A DNA stretch of 64,000 nucleotides, from NCBI GenBank assembly GCA_963777325.1, contig CAVZQE010000018.1, positions 124,001 to 188,000 of the forward strand. Reading direction: 5' to 3'. The position numbers were made by a program, and so were the translations under genes. Each line of letters begins with the position of its first letter. Within the stretch, counting starts at the first letter, position 1. Below, piece by piece: positions 9,385 through 17,971 of the stretch. This DNA comes from JAFAXA01 sp963777325 (lineage in GTDB: Bacteria; Pseudomonadota; Alphaproteobacteria; Acetobacterales; Acetobacteraceae). The notes beneath the pieces are model-generated. The model did no database searches, was not told where the DNA came from, and saw nothing but the letters and a program-made list of their open reading frames with translations.

Positions 9385-10173
9385 ATGCTCTATCTGACTA
9401 ACCTGCCGGTGTGGGTATCCGGCCTGCTCGTCGTGGCCCTCACCGCGCTTGCGATGACCGGTCCCGTTCTGGTCCGGCGCCGGATCGAGCTTGAGCGGCT
9501 GAGCACCAACAACGAGGTCGCCGGATTCAAGTTCGCGACGGTCGGCGTGCTGTACGCCGTGCTGCTCGCCTTCGCGGTCATCGTCGTGTGGGAGAAGTTC
9601 AGCAGCGCCGAGGACGCCGTTGCCACGGAAGCCGGCGCCGCCGCCACCATCTACCGCCTCTCGACCGGCATCCCCGGCCAGCCCGGCGCCGATCTGCGCG
9701 CCGCGATGACGCGCTATCTCGAGGACACCATCAACGAAGACTGGCCGGCGATGGCGAACGGTGGCCGCAGCGCCGACACGACGCATGCGCTCGATGACGT
9801 ATACGCGGCGGCCCTGGCGTTCGAACCGTCCGACGTCCGGGGCGGCTCGCTGTTCGCCGAAATCCTGCACCAGCTCGACACGGTGACGCAGGCGCGGCGC
9901 ATCCGGCTCACCTTCGCCCTGGGAATCGTGCCGGCGGTGCTTTGGGCCGTGCTGTTCGCGGGCGCGGTCGTCACCATCGGATTTACGTTCTTCTTCGGCA
10001 CCGAAAATCTTCGCGCCCAGACGCTGATGACCGGAATGCTGTCGGCCCTGATCCTGTCCGGGCTGCTGATCATCATCGTGATCGACCGCCCCTTCTCCGG
10101 TCCGGTCCGGGTCGAGCCGCACGCGCTCGAGCGCGTCCTCAACGACTTCTTCCTGCCCACCGCCGGAAAGTGA
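9385..10173 (+). CDS. DUF4239 (bestrophin-like) membrane protein
   Basis: A 262-residue integral membrane protein of the DUF4239 family. Membrane segments are visible near residues 8-28 and 48-68, then a soluble central region (about 75-170), then two C-terminal segments (GIVPAVLWAVLFAGAVV and MLSALILSGLLIIIVI) followed by the family signature IDRPFSGPV. The FFGTENLRAQ motif before the last segment is also typical. No biochemical role is established. It stands alone, divergent from the UbiC-like gene across about 190 bp in which I see no clear operator. Confidence 0.8.
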   Translation: MLYLTNLPVWVSGLLVVALTALAMTGPVLVRRRIELERLSTNNEVAGFKFATVGVLYAVLLAFAVIVVWEKFSSAEDAVATEAGAAATIYRLSTGIPGQPGADLRAAMTRYLEDTINEDWPAMANGGRSADTTHALDDVYAAALAFEPSDVRGGSLFAEILHQLDTVTQARRIRLTFALGIVPAVLWAVLFAGAVVTIGFTFFFGTENLRAQTLMTGMLSALILSGLLIIIVIDRPFSGPVRVEPHALERVLNDFFLPTAGK

Positions 10174-10253
10174 CGCCCGCGAAGCAATCCGGTACCACAC
10201 GTCCTCTCTTTTCCTAAAACACACGAACCCGGCACTTCGCAAGGAGACGCCAT

Positions 10254-11366
10254 TTGGCAAGAGAAATCCGCGCCTTGACCGGCCTCCGCGGCGGTGCAGC
10301 TGGCTATGTCTGCGCCTACCACCTGCTGTTCGGACGAGGCACCACGGGCGCCGTCGTGCAACGCGCGTTGTCGAAGGGCTATCTGTCGGTCGACATATTC
10401 TTCGTCCTGAGCGGCCTGGTGATGGCTCTCACCTACAAGCCGGCGTTCGAACGAGGATACGGCCTGGCCGTTCACGGTGAATTCCTGATTCGTCGGGCCG
10501 GCAGGATCGTGCCCTTATACGGTTTCGTCCTTCTCGCGACCGTCGCCGTATATGCACCGGCCGGTCGCCTGTTTGCGCCCGGCGTCGTGACGGCGAATCT
10601 CCTGCTGATCCAGGGTTGGGGACTGCATGTTCCTTCGATCATACCGCCCGGATGGTCGATCAGCACGGAAGCGGCCGCCTACATCCTGTTTCCCGCGATG
10701 CTGGTCATGGCAATATTCTCCTCGCGGGCGGGAGGCTGGGCATCGCTCGCGCTCGCCATCATTCTGGTGCTGGTCTCGAGCACGCTCGTGACACCATCGG
10801 CGTCCATCTACATGCACGGCGCTCTCGATGTATGGGACGACGCGACCGCAGGCCCCTTGCTGCGCTGCCTGGGGGGCTTCCTGCTGGGTCTCCTGACCTT
10901 CCGCGCCGCGAGGTCGCAGTCGGTCTGCGCCGTTGCCGGTTCGGACATGTTCGGCGTTGTCGTGCTCGGTCTGCTCGCGGGCGGCGTGATGTCCGGCGTG
11001 CCGGATCTCGTCATCTATCCGCTGTTCCCGGCTCTGGTGCTCTGCCTCTATGTCAATCGGGGCCGGGTCGCCGCCGTTGCCGGCTCCGCTCCACTGCACT
11101 GGCTCGGTGTTATTTCCTACGGCATCTACCTGATCCACAGCGTGGTCATCGAATTCCTCTGGCCCGCCTCCCAGGCCTGGCTAGTCGGGCATTCCACAAC
11201 GCTGCGCGGCGCGGCTTCGGTCATCCTATGCACCTGCGCGACGCTGATCGCGGCGCAACTGTTGCACGTCACGATCGAGCTGCCTGGGCGGACCCTGGCG
11301 CGCCGCATAAGCTTGCCGTCTCTGCGGGACGCCCCGCAAAACCATCGATCCGGCCGGGGTAGCTAG
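10254..11366 (+). CDS. Acyltransferase family 3 membrane protein
   Basis: Membrane acyltransferases of this family (OafA/NodX type) O-acetylate or succinylate surface sugars. The 370-residue protein opens with EIRALTGLRGGAA, then the conserved His in CAYHL, DIFFVLSGLVM and RRAGRIVPLY, and carries about ten hydrophobic segments, all family features. Translation starts at TTG 10254, preceded by AAGGAG at 8 bp spacing. The last ~100 bp of the gene are repeated imperfectly about 208 bp downstream. The acceptor is unknown. Neighbouring genes are not obviously an O-antigen locus. Confidence 0.85.
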   Translation: MAREIRALTGLRGGAAGYVCAYHLLFGRGTTGAVVQRALSKGYLSVDIFFVLSGLVMALTYKPAFERGYGLAVHGEFLIRRAGRIVPLYGFVLLATVAVYAPAGRLFAPGVVTANLLLIQGWGLHVPSIIPPGWSISTEAAAYILFPAMLVMAIFSSRAGGWASLALAIILVLVSSTLVTPSASIYMHGALDVWDDATAGPLLRCLGGFLLGLLTFRAARSQSVCAVAGSDMFGVVVLGLLAGGVMSGVPDLVIYPLFPALVLCLYVNRGRVAAVAGSAPLHWLGVISYGIYLIHSVVIEFLWPASQAWLVGHSTTLRGAASVILCTCATLIAAQLLHVTIELPGRTLARRISLPSLRDAPQNHRSGRGS

Positions 11367-11585
11367 AGCGGACACCCCGATCCAGAACGCGCCGGGCCGA
11401 CCAGGCTCGACCCCCGGCCGCTTCGCAGCAACCCCGCCGTGAAGGGTCGGGCGCGACCACGATCCGTAGGGTTCGGTCACATCCGACGCTGCCTGGACGG
11501 ACCCTGACCCGCCGGATAATCTCGCGGCCTCTGCGGGACATCCCGCAATCAGTCGATCCGGCCGGGGTAGCTAGAACGGCGGCAC
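11269..11585. repeat. Imperfect ~108-bp direct repeat of the acyltransferase gene tail
   Basis: Bases 11269-11377, covering the 3' end and stop of the acyltransferase gene, recur at about 11477-11585 with an offset of 208-209 bp. Both copies contain CGATCCGGCCGGGGTAGCTA and CTCTGCGGGAC. The second copy has several substitutions and no reading frame, so it is a decayed duplicate lying just upstream of the FAH hydrolase gene. Confidence 0.8.
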
Positions 11586-11615
11586 GCCCCAATCAGAATA
11601 AGGGAGGCCTTCGCG

Positions 11616-12482
11616 ATGAAGCTTTTGCGCTATGGCGCCGAAGGGCAGGAGCGGCCCGGACTGCTCGACCGGGACGGCCGCATCCGCGATCTCTCGGGCC
11701 ATGTCGATGACATCGGCGGAGATGCGCTAAGCCCGGCCGGGCTCGGCAGGCTCGCGGCGCTCGACCCGGCCAGCCTCCCCTCCGTCGACGGCGCGCCGCG
11801 CCTCGGCGTGCCGGTCGCGCATGTCGGCAAGTTCATCGCGATCGGCCTCAATTTCGCCGACCACGCCGCCGAATCGGGACTGCCGATCCCGAAGGAGCCG
11901 GTCGTGTTCACGAAGGCGACCAGCTCGCTGACCGGCCCGAACGACACGGTGATGCTGCCCCGCAACTCGGTGAAGGGAGACTGGGAGGTCGAACTCGGCG
12001 TCGTCATCGGCAGCCGCGCCGCCTATGTCGAGGAAGAGGAGGCGCTGGACCACGTCGCCGGATACTGCGTCGTCAACAACGTGAGCGAGCGCGAATACCA
12101 GATCGAGCGCGGCGGCACCTGGGACAAGGGCAAGGGCTGCGACACGTTCGGCCCGGTCGGGCCCTGGCTCGTGACCAGGGACGAGGTGCCGGACCCGCAG
12201 GCCCTCGGCATGTGGCTCGACCTGAACGGCAGGCGCATGCAGACCGGCAATACCAAAACCATGATCTTCGGCCCGGCCGCGATCGTGAGCTATGTCAGCC
12301 GCTTCATGACGCTGCTGCCCGGCGACATCATAACCACCGGCACGCCGCCCGGCGTTGGCCTCGGGATCAAGCCGAACCCCGTTTATCTGAAGCCCGGCGA
12401 CGTGATGACGCTCGGCATCGACGGTCTCGGCGAGCAGCGCCAGGAGGTGATCGCCTGGCGCCGCGAACCGCGGGCGCGGTAG
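11616..12482 (+). CDS. Fumarylacetoacetate hydrolase family protein, likely diketo-deoxy-sugar-acid hydrolase
   Basis: This 288-residue FAH-family enzyme has the expected order: IAIGLNFADHAAESG, then DWEVELGVVIG with the metal-binding Glu pair, NNVSEREYQ, KGCDTFGPVGPW and the closing GDIITTGTPPGVG. The family cleaves C-C bonds of diketo acids with Mg2+. It is followed after 2 bp by an SDR dehydrogenase. That pair matches the last two steps of non-phosphorylating L-fuconate/L-rhamnonate degradation (2-keto-3-deoxy acid oxidised, then 2,4-diketo acid hydrolysed), so 2,4-diketo-3-deoxy-L-fuconate is the best guess for its substrate. AGGGAGG lies upstream of the ATG. Specific substrate confidence is modest. 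Confidence 0.85.
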   Translation: MKLLRYGAEGQERPGLLDRDGRIRDLSGHVDDIGGDALSPAGLGRLAALDPASLPSVDGAPRLGVPVAHVGKFIAIGLNFADHAAESGLPIPKEPVVFTKATSSLTGPNDTVMLPRNSVKGDWEVELGVVIGSRAAYVEEEEALDHVAGYCVVNNVSEREYQIERGGTWDKGKGCDTFGPVGPWLVTRDEVPDPQALGMWLDLNGRRMQTGNTKTMIFGPAAIVSYVSRFMTLLPGDIITTGTPPGVGLGIKPNPVYLKPGDVMTLGIDGLGEQRQEVIAWRREPRAR

Positions 12483-12484
12483 CC

Positions 12485-13231
12485 ATGCTGTTCCCGGGCC
12501 GCTTCGCGGGACGCGCCGCGATCGTCACCGGCGGCGCCTCCGGCATCGGCCTCAACGTCGCCACGAGGCTGGCCGCAGAAGGCGCGTCCGTGTCGCTTTG
12601 GGATCTGGACGCGGAGGCGCTCGGCCGGGCAAGGACGGAGTCCAGGGCCGCCGATGCGCGCGCGCTCGACATCGCCGATCCGGACCAGGTCGCGCGCCGC
12701 ATGGACGAGACGGTAAGCGCGCTCGGCAGGCTCGACGTGCTGGTCGCGAGCGCGGGCATCACCGGGCCGAACACGACCGTGCGCGACTATGCGACCGACG
12801 CCTGGCGGCGGGTGATCGACGTCAACCTCAACGGCCTGTTCTACTGCAACCGCGCCGCCGTGCCGCATCTCGAACGGAACGGCTATGGCCGCATCGTCAA
12901 CATCGCGTCGGTCGCGGGCAAGGAGGGCAACCCGAACGCGAGCGCCTACAGCACGTCGAAGGCGGGCGTGATCGGCTTCACGAAATCGCTCGGCAAGGAG
13001 CTTGCGAAGACCGAGATCCGGGTGAACTGCGTGACCCCCGCCGCCGTGCGCACCGCGATCTTCGACCAGATGTCGGAGGAGCATATCGGCTTCATGCTCT
13101 CCAAGATCCCGCTCGGCCGGTTCGGCGAAATCGCGGAGATCACGTCGCTGGTGACATGGCTCGCGAGCGAGGAGTGCTCGTTCAGCACCGGCGCCGTGTT
13201 CGACGCATCCGGCGGCCGCGCGACCTACTGA
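12485..13231 (+). CDS. SDR-family dehydrogenase, likely for a 2-keto-3-deoxy sugar acid
   Basis: A classical short-chain dehydrogenase of 248 residues: NAD-binding TGGASGIG near residue 17, NIASVAG with the catalytic Ser, and YSTSKAG with the Tyr and Lys. I start it at ATG 12485, two bases after the FAH stop, because the longer upstream frame is only the shadow of that gene. Translational coupling with the FAH hydrolase suggests that the product of this enzyme is the hydrolase substrate, as in 2-keto-3-deoxy-L-fuconate oxidation. Other beta-ketoacyl- or sugar-type substrates cannot be excluded. Confidence 0.87.
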   Translation: MLFPGRFAGRAAIVTGGASGIGLNVATRLAAEGASVSLWDLDAEALGRARTESRAADARALDIADPDQVARRMDETVSALGRLDVLVASAGITGPNTTVRDYATDAWRRVIDVNLNGLFYCNRAAVPHLERNGYGRIVNIASVAGKEGNPNASAYSTSKAGVIGFTKSLGKELAKTEIRVNCVTPAAVRTAIFDQMSEEHIGFMLSKIPLGRFGEIAEITSLVTWLASEECSFSTGAVFDASGGRATY

Positions 13232-13237
13232 CGCCAC

Positions 13238-13257
13238 CGCTCCCCGCGCGGGGAGCG
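13238..13257. other. Perfect 20-bp palindrome after the SDR gene
   Basis: CGCTCCCCGCGCGGGGAGCG is fully self-complementary and starts 7 bp after the SDR stop codon. It could fold in RNA as a GC hairpin, but no T-run follows, so a standard intrinsic terminator is not supported. It may stabilise the 3' end or block the polymerase. Confidence 0.5.
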
Positions 13258-13283
13258 AAGCAGATGCCCAGGGAGAAGCAGCC

Positions 13284-13664
13284 ATGTCCATCCGGTCCAG
13301 TCACGTCGCCTTCAGCGCCGTGCTCGGCCTCGGCATCCTCGCGGCCGGTTGCGCCGGCCCGCGGCCGGTCCCTCAGAAGGAGGCCTTGCTCACCTCGGCC
13401 GGCTTCGAGCGGCGCGAGGCCGACACACCGAAGCGTCAGGCCATGATGGACCGCCTGCCGCCGAACAAGATCATCCAGCGGCATCACAAGGGCGACACGG
13501 TCTATGTCTACGCCAATCCCGCCGGATGTCGCTGCCTCTATATCGGCAGCCGGGACGCGTTCGAGCGCTACGAACGCACCGTGCACGGTCAGGAGCCCGT
13601 CTACGCCAATGACGACGCGACCTGGGACTGGGGCGCCTGGGGCATGAGCGGCTGGCGGGATTAG
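13284..13664 (+). CDS. Small putative lipoprotein
   Basis: A 126-residue protein with a short charged start, a hydrophobic core and a lipobox (LAAGC, Cys near residue 23), so it is probably lipid-anchored in the envelope. The mature part contains GDTVYVYANPAGCRCLYIG, a Cys pair, and a Trp-rich tail (WDWGAWGMSGW). I recognise no catalytic motif. Similar small lipoproteins are common in Rhodospirillales and lack a known role. It stands between the SDR gene and a glycosyltransferase gene, both on the same strand. Confidence 0.7.
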   Translation: MSIRSSHVAFSAVLGLGILAAGCAGPRPVPQKEALLTSAGFERREADTPKRQAMMDRLPPNKIIQRHHKGDTVYVYANPAGCRCLYIGSRDAFERYERTVHGQEPVYANDDATWDWGAWGMSGWRD

Positions 13665-13757
13665 ACAAAGGCCGTCTCAAAAATGATTGATCCCCTCGCT
13701 GCGATCCTGTAATGTTCCTGCTTTGGAACTAACACAGCCATCCGCAGGTTTGACGCA

Positions 13758-14684
13758 ATGACGACCAACCCCGATCCGCTTGACTGGCATGTCGCGGTCT
13801 ATTCCATGAACGAGGAGAAGCGGCTCGGGGGATGCCTGGAGCGAGTGCTCGCCGCACTCGCCGGCCGGCGCGCGCTGGTCACGGTCATCGTGAACGGCAG
13901 CCGGGATCGTAGCCTCGACATCGCGCGCGACTTCGCAGGCGCCGGCTCCCCGATCGAGATTTTCCGGATCACGACCGGCGACAAGGCGAACGCAATCAAT
14001 CACTTCATTTACTCGCTGCGTTCGCCGGCCCGATACTACGGGGCGGTGGACGGATACGCGCATATCGCAGCCAAGTCGTTCGTCGCCATGGAGGACCGGC
14101 TGACCGCCGACCCGCGAGTGGTCGCCGTGAGCGGCGTCTGCACGAATGGCCGGACGATGCGGCGTGAATCGCTGGGGGCACTCACGCTCGGGGGCCGGCT
14201 GTATGGCCCGCTCCATGCCTTCCGGCGGGATTTCCTCGATCGGATGGTGGGGCGGGGGCTGAGGCTCCCGCTCGGCCTCTACTCCGGCGATGGCCTGCTC
14301 GGCAGCATGGCGGCACACGACCTCGATGCGGTCTCCGAGGCTTGGGATTCCGCGCGGATCGCTGGAGTGGCTGAGGCGGCCTTCGCGATTCCGGCCCTCT
14401 CGCCCCTGCGTCCGAGCGATCTGCGGCGCCAGTTCCGTCGCAGGATAAAGCAGTCGCGCCGCAAGTTGCAGAACGCCGCCGTAAAGGAACTCATCTACGA
14501 GAAGGGCTACGAAGGTCTGCCGGAGCACGCGGACGACATGGTGCGGCAGCATCTGATCCTGCACGGAACGCCGAAGGTTGGCTGGCGAGACCGCGTGTTC
14601 CATTCCCTCGCCCTGCGTGAAATCCACCGCGCCCCAAGGACCGGAGCGGCCAGCCTCCTGCCCAGCCGGGTCTTGCCGGCCTGA
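13758..14684 (+). CDS. Glycosyltransferase family 2-like protein
   Basis: The 308-residue protein begins WHVAVYSMNEEKRLGGCLERV, the beta-strand and helix that open GT-A glycosyltransferases. It continues with TVIVNGSRDRSLDIAR and a YYGAVDGYAHI segment at the position of the usual DxD motif, where only one Asp is present. It is soluble, without a signal peptide or membrane segments. The C-terminal third is Arg-rich (FRRRIKQSRRKLQ) and may lie on a membrane surface. The weak DxD means the donor and even the activity are uncertain. It has no glycan genes as neighbours. Confidence 0.65.
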   Translation: MTTNPDPLDWHVAVYSMNEEKRLGGCLERVLAALAGRRALVTVIVNGSRDRSLDIARDFAGAGSPIEIFRITTGDKANAINHFIYSLRSPARYYGAVDGYAHIAAKSFVAMEDRLTADPRVVAVSGVCTNGRTMRRESLGALTLGGRLYGPLHAFRRDFLDRMVGRGLRLPLGLYSGDGLLGSMAAHDLDAVSEAWDSARIAGVAEAAFAIPALSPLRPSDLRRQFRRRIKQSRRKLQNAAVKELIYEKGYEGLPEHADDMVRQHLILHGTPKVGWRDRVFHSLALREIHRAPRTGAASLLPSRVLPA

Positions 14685-14750
14685 CCCGGAACCGGTCTTC
14701 GCCGGGGCCTGACCCTAGTCGCTGGACGGCTCGGATTCCAGCGCCGGGCT

Positions 14751-17333
14751 TCAGGGTTCCGGGATCGCCATCGTCCCGGTCTGCGTGTGTTGGAACGCGG
14801 CGAAGTCGAACGCGGCTGCTCCATAGCCGGTCACCTCCTTGCTGCCGCAACCATGTCCGAGAAGTTTCGTCATGTCCTCCTTTGCCTCTTCGGAGGTCAT
14901 GATCGCTTGATTGATCCGTGCCTGGTCCTCGAGCGTCGTGCAGGTGAGCGTGAGACGGTCGCAGCCAGGGCGGTTGAAGAAAGTGTTGATGGCCAGTGCC
15001 ATCGCCCGCGCCTTCTCGGTGTCGCTGCGGAACTGGCCGTGCATCACCCTCTCGACGGCGTGCCTGGTGGCCTCCAGCGTGTAGCGCACCAGGGCCGCGC
15101 TTTGCGGGCCGCCTTCCTGCGGGAGAATGCCAGGACAGTGTTCGTTCAAGTCGTGCAGGGCGGTCGCGAAATAGGAGATGTCATCGAGTCCGTCGGCGGA
15201 TACTTCGGGCCACTGACGGCGAAGAAGCGCCATGACGATATCGGGGCGAATGTAGCCCTCGGGATTGTAAGCTGCCGTTTTCGCGGTCACGGCGTCCCGG
15301 AGTTCATCAAACCGCCCGGGCACGCTGGAAGAAGCGAACGTATCCTCCGTAAATTTTTTCAGCCGGCGATTGGCGGCCGCCGATGGTGGCAGGGCCGTGA
15401 CCCAGGCAACCAGCTTCGGTAGGGAGCGGGTGACCATCCCATCCCGCGTCGCCGCATACGCCTCCCGATAGGCTTTGTCGGCGGCCGCATCGTCCGGGGC
15501 GGCAAGCCCGCGCAAGATGTGCTCGCGATCCCGCAATGCGATCATCTCGCCGAACCGCTCGTAGCCGGATTCCCGCAATCCCGAGAGAAGCGCCTTCGCA
15601 TCGTCGAGGAATAAAGGCCATATGCGCCCGGCGCTCGCCTTCTCGACCCGGTCCGCCGCCTGGGCCGCGAGGGCCGCGGCGTCCGTATCGTGTGCGCGGC
15701 GCAATGCGAGTTGAAGGTCGCGCAACTCGCGCATCATGACCTGCAGGCTGTCTGTGGTCAGGGGAAGGGACTGGAACCGCTCCGCCATGGCAGCGACGAT
15801 GGCGCGGCCGAGCGCCGGCCGTTGCGCGGCGATCGATTGCTGCAATGCCGTCCGGTCGCTGTCCTCGAGATAGTGCAGGTCGCCCTGGGTGTTGCGGGCG
15901 GCCGCGGCGGCCTGGTCGATGCCGGCGTAGCTCGCGGGTTCCGGAGGCGGGGAAGCGAGCCTGAGGAGCATCGCCGCCGCGCGCTGCTGCGCCTCGGCCC
16001 GCAAGAGCGGAGCCAACTCGGCCCGCTCCCAGTCAGCGGTGATCCAGTTGTCCTTCGGGATGTCGAGCGGCGGCAGCGAGAACAGCTTGATCCGTTGCAG
16101 GACCGCCACGTCCTCAAGCAACGGAGATTTCTGTAGCCACTGCCTGCAGAAGCTTTCGATCGCCCGCATCCGTAAGTGATCGTCGGGCAGCCACTGCTCG
16201 GAGGAGCGGCCGAGCACCCTTGTCTGGCCGTCTGTGTCGTAGACCAGAGACGACACGAAGTAATTCCCAATGTGGAGTTCGCGACCGCTCGCGAGCCATG
16301 TCGTGAACGACCGGCAATCATCGTCCGAAAGCAGCCCGGCCGCCGGGTTGGCGGCAGGCGGCACCTTTTCCAATATCCCCTGCTTGTTTTCCGGTTGAGC
16401 GGTCTGGACCACGTGCCAGGCCCGGAAACCCGTGCAGTCCGAGCGCCCTAGCACGGTCCCCCTCAACTGCCCATCAGCAGAGCGTACCCCGTCCAAGCCG
16501 AAGGTGCTCGCTCCTTCGGCTGCATTTGGCTGGTGCAGCCAGGCCTGTGGCTCGAGATGCAGCGTGCCCGCGGCGGCGGGGAAGCTCCCCGTCGCGCGAA
16601 ACGAGCCACGCGGGCCGCCCGTGTCTGGACCCGGGCCGAATTCAATGACCGCCTCAGGAGGGCCCGCGCTGGCCGGCGAGGGGAGCACTAAGCGTACCAA
16701 CATCTCCGATCCGCCGCAGCTGGCCGCCCCCCGCCACTCATCGCCCGCAGGGGTCGCGTCGGGCGGCGGCTGCGTCGGACGATGCCCACGGGCGAGGAGC
16801 TGCGCCATGGCGGCATCCGTAGCTGCGGGGATCCGCTGCGCACGCGCGGCGCGGAGCTCCTGCATCCGTCGTTGCAGTTCGGCGCGGCGCTGCTCCGCCT
16901 CGAGGCGGCGCTGTTCGCGCGGGTCGAGCCCGGGTGAATTGCCCGTAGCAGAGGCGGCGGGAGAAGGCGGGGGGGCGGATGGAGCAGAACCGGTGGAACT
17001 CTGCAGCATGGCGAGGCGGCTTTGCATGGCCTCTCGCAGGCACGCTTCGCGGCCACCGCACGCATTCCGGCGGAGCAGCCACGCTCGTTGTTGCTGACGG
17101 AGAACCGTTGCGTCGCGGCTGTCTGACCCGCCCTCCTTCTGCGCGAACGCATGCGCAATATCTAGGTCAAGTTGCGCGAGGCTGGGGTCCAGGCAGATCC
17201 GCAGCTCGGATGCGCTCGTCGCCGCTTTGCAATCGAAGCTCGGTCCGTCAGCCCAGGCCGGAGAACCCGAGGCCCAGGCCGCGAGCACGAAGGCGGCCAG
17301 CGGAATCGGGCGGCGCTGGCCGGTTGCGTTCAT
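14751..17333 (-). CDS. Large secreted protein with N-terminal LprI/DUF1311-like domain
   Basis: An 860-residue exported protein: signal peptide (residues 1-28, ending SPAWA), then FDCKAATSASELRICLDPSLAQLD..., the Cys-containing start of the LprI/DUF1311 lysozyme-inhibitor-like domain, with a second Cys pair (NACGGREACL) near residue 95. A Pro/Ser-rich linker and a Gln/Arg-rich coiled segment (about 110-180) lead to ~650 residues that I do not recognise. Known LprI domains are about 100 residues, so most of this protein is uncharacterised. It follows a small membrane protein by 12 bp on the same strand and is probably co-expressed with it. Confidence 0.65.
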   Translation of the reverse strand: MNATGQRRPIPLAAFVLAAWASGSPAWADGPSFDCKAATSASELRICLDPSLAQLDLDIAHAFAQKEGGSDSRDATVLRQQQRAWLLRRNACGGREACLREAMQSRLAMLQSSTGSAPSAPPPSPAASATGNSPGLDPREQRRLEAEQRRAELQRRMQELRAARAQRIPAATDAAMAQLLARGHRPTQPPPDATPAGDEWRGAASCGGSEMLVRLVLPSPASAGPPEAVIEFGPGPDTGGPRGSFRATGSFPAAAGTLHLEPQAWLHQPNAAEGASTFGLDGVRSADGQLRGTVLGRSDCTGFRAWHVVQTAQPENKQGILEKVPPAANPAAGLLSDDDCRSFTTWLASGRELHIGNYFVSSLVYDTDGQTRVLGRSSEQWLPDDHLRMRAIESFCRQWLQKSPLLEDVAVLQRIKLFSLPPLDIPKDNWITADWERAELAPLLRAEAQQRAAAMLLRLASPPPEPASYAGIDQAAAAARNTQGDLHYLEDSDRTALQQSIAAQRPALGRAIVAAMAERFQSLPLTTDSLQVMMRELRDLQLALRRAHDTDAAALAAQAADRVEKASAGRIWPLFLDDAKALLSGLRESGYERFGEMIALRDREHILRGLAAPDDAAADKAYREAYAATRDGMVTRSLPKLVAWVTALPPSAAANRRLKKFTEDTFASSSVPGRFDELRDAVTAKTAAYNPEGYIRPDIVMALLRRQWPEVSADGLDDISYFATALHDLNEHCPGILPQEGGPQSAALVRYTLEATRHAVERVMHGQFRSDTEKARAMALAINTFFNRPGCDRLTLTCTTLEDQARINQAIMTSEEAKEDMTKLLGHGCGSKEVTGYGAAAFDFAAFQHTQTGTMAIPEP

Positions 17334-17345
17334 CGCCCGCAGCCT

Positions 17346-17876
17346 TCAGTGGCCCATATGGCCGACCACGTACAGGATGATGGCGCCGATCCCGACGACC
17401 ACCACCAGCTTGACCACCGCGCCGACCAGGCCCGCCACCAGTTCGAACACTCCAGCGATGATGCCCCCGATCAGCCCGCTCATCACCAGCTTGTAGACCA
17501 GAAAGGCAACCATGACGCCGGCGAGGAGCGCCTGCAGTCCGGAATAGCCATCGACCGGCACCGCCAGCATCGCCTTCCACCCCAGGAAGGCTGCGGCCAG
17601 GACCGCCACGAGCCTGACCAGGCCGTTCGATGCCGCGGTGCCGCCCCCGATGAAGCCGCCCGCGCTGCCGAGGCGGCCGGATTGCGGCTTGCTCCGGTGC
17701 CCGAAATCGGCTTGCAACTTCGCGTTCTGCTCTCGCGCTGTCTGCTGAACGCGCAGATCGTCCATGAGCGCCCGGTGATGGCGATGGCGCATGGCCGCCG
17801 CCGCCGCCGCGTCCCGCTGCTGCTTGATCCGGATCGCCTCGCCCGCTTCCCACAATTCCCGATTGCGTCTGTCCAT
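17346..17876 (-). CDS. Conserved membrane protein of unknown function
   Basis: A 176-residue protein. The N-terminal ~70 residues are soluble, Arg/Gln/Ala-rich and probably helical (RIKQQRDAAAAAAMRHRHH). After a Gly-rich stretch come three hydrophobic segments (about 85-105, 112-130 and 140-172), so the C-terminal half lies in the membrane. No domain is recognised. Its stop lies 12 bp before the start of the 860-residue LprI-domain protein, which suggests a membrane anchor or export partner for that protein. Confidence 0.6.
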   Translation of the reverse strand: MDRRNRELWEAGEAIRIKQQRDAAAAAAMRHRHHRALMDDLRVQQTAREQNAKLQADFGHRSKPQSGRLGSAGGFIGGGTAASNGLVRLVAVLAAAFLGWKAMLAVPVDGYSGLQALLAGVMVAFLVYKLVMSGLIGGIIAGVFELVAGLVGAVVKLVVVVGIGAIILYVVGHMGH

Positions 17877-17971
17877 GGCATCGCCCTATCGCCGAAGCCG
17901 ATCGTGACGGGGAGAGTACGACCTCCCGGTCATTCCGTCACCATCGTTTCGAAGCAGCTCTTCGTCCGGCG

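Noticed and set aside
12212..12484. Extended N-terminus of the SDR gene from 12212
   Set aside because: The extra 91 codons are an out-of-frame shadow of the FAH gene (Arg/His-rich); the SDR fold begins at MLFPGRFAGRAAIVTGG.
13238..13257. Intrinsic terminator after the SDR gene
   Set aside because: The palindrome is perfect but no T-run follows, so it is reported only as a hairpin.
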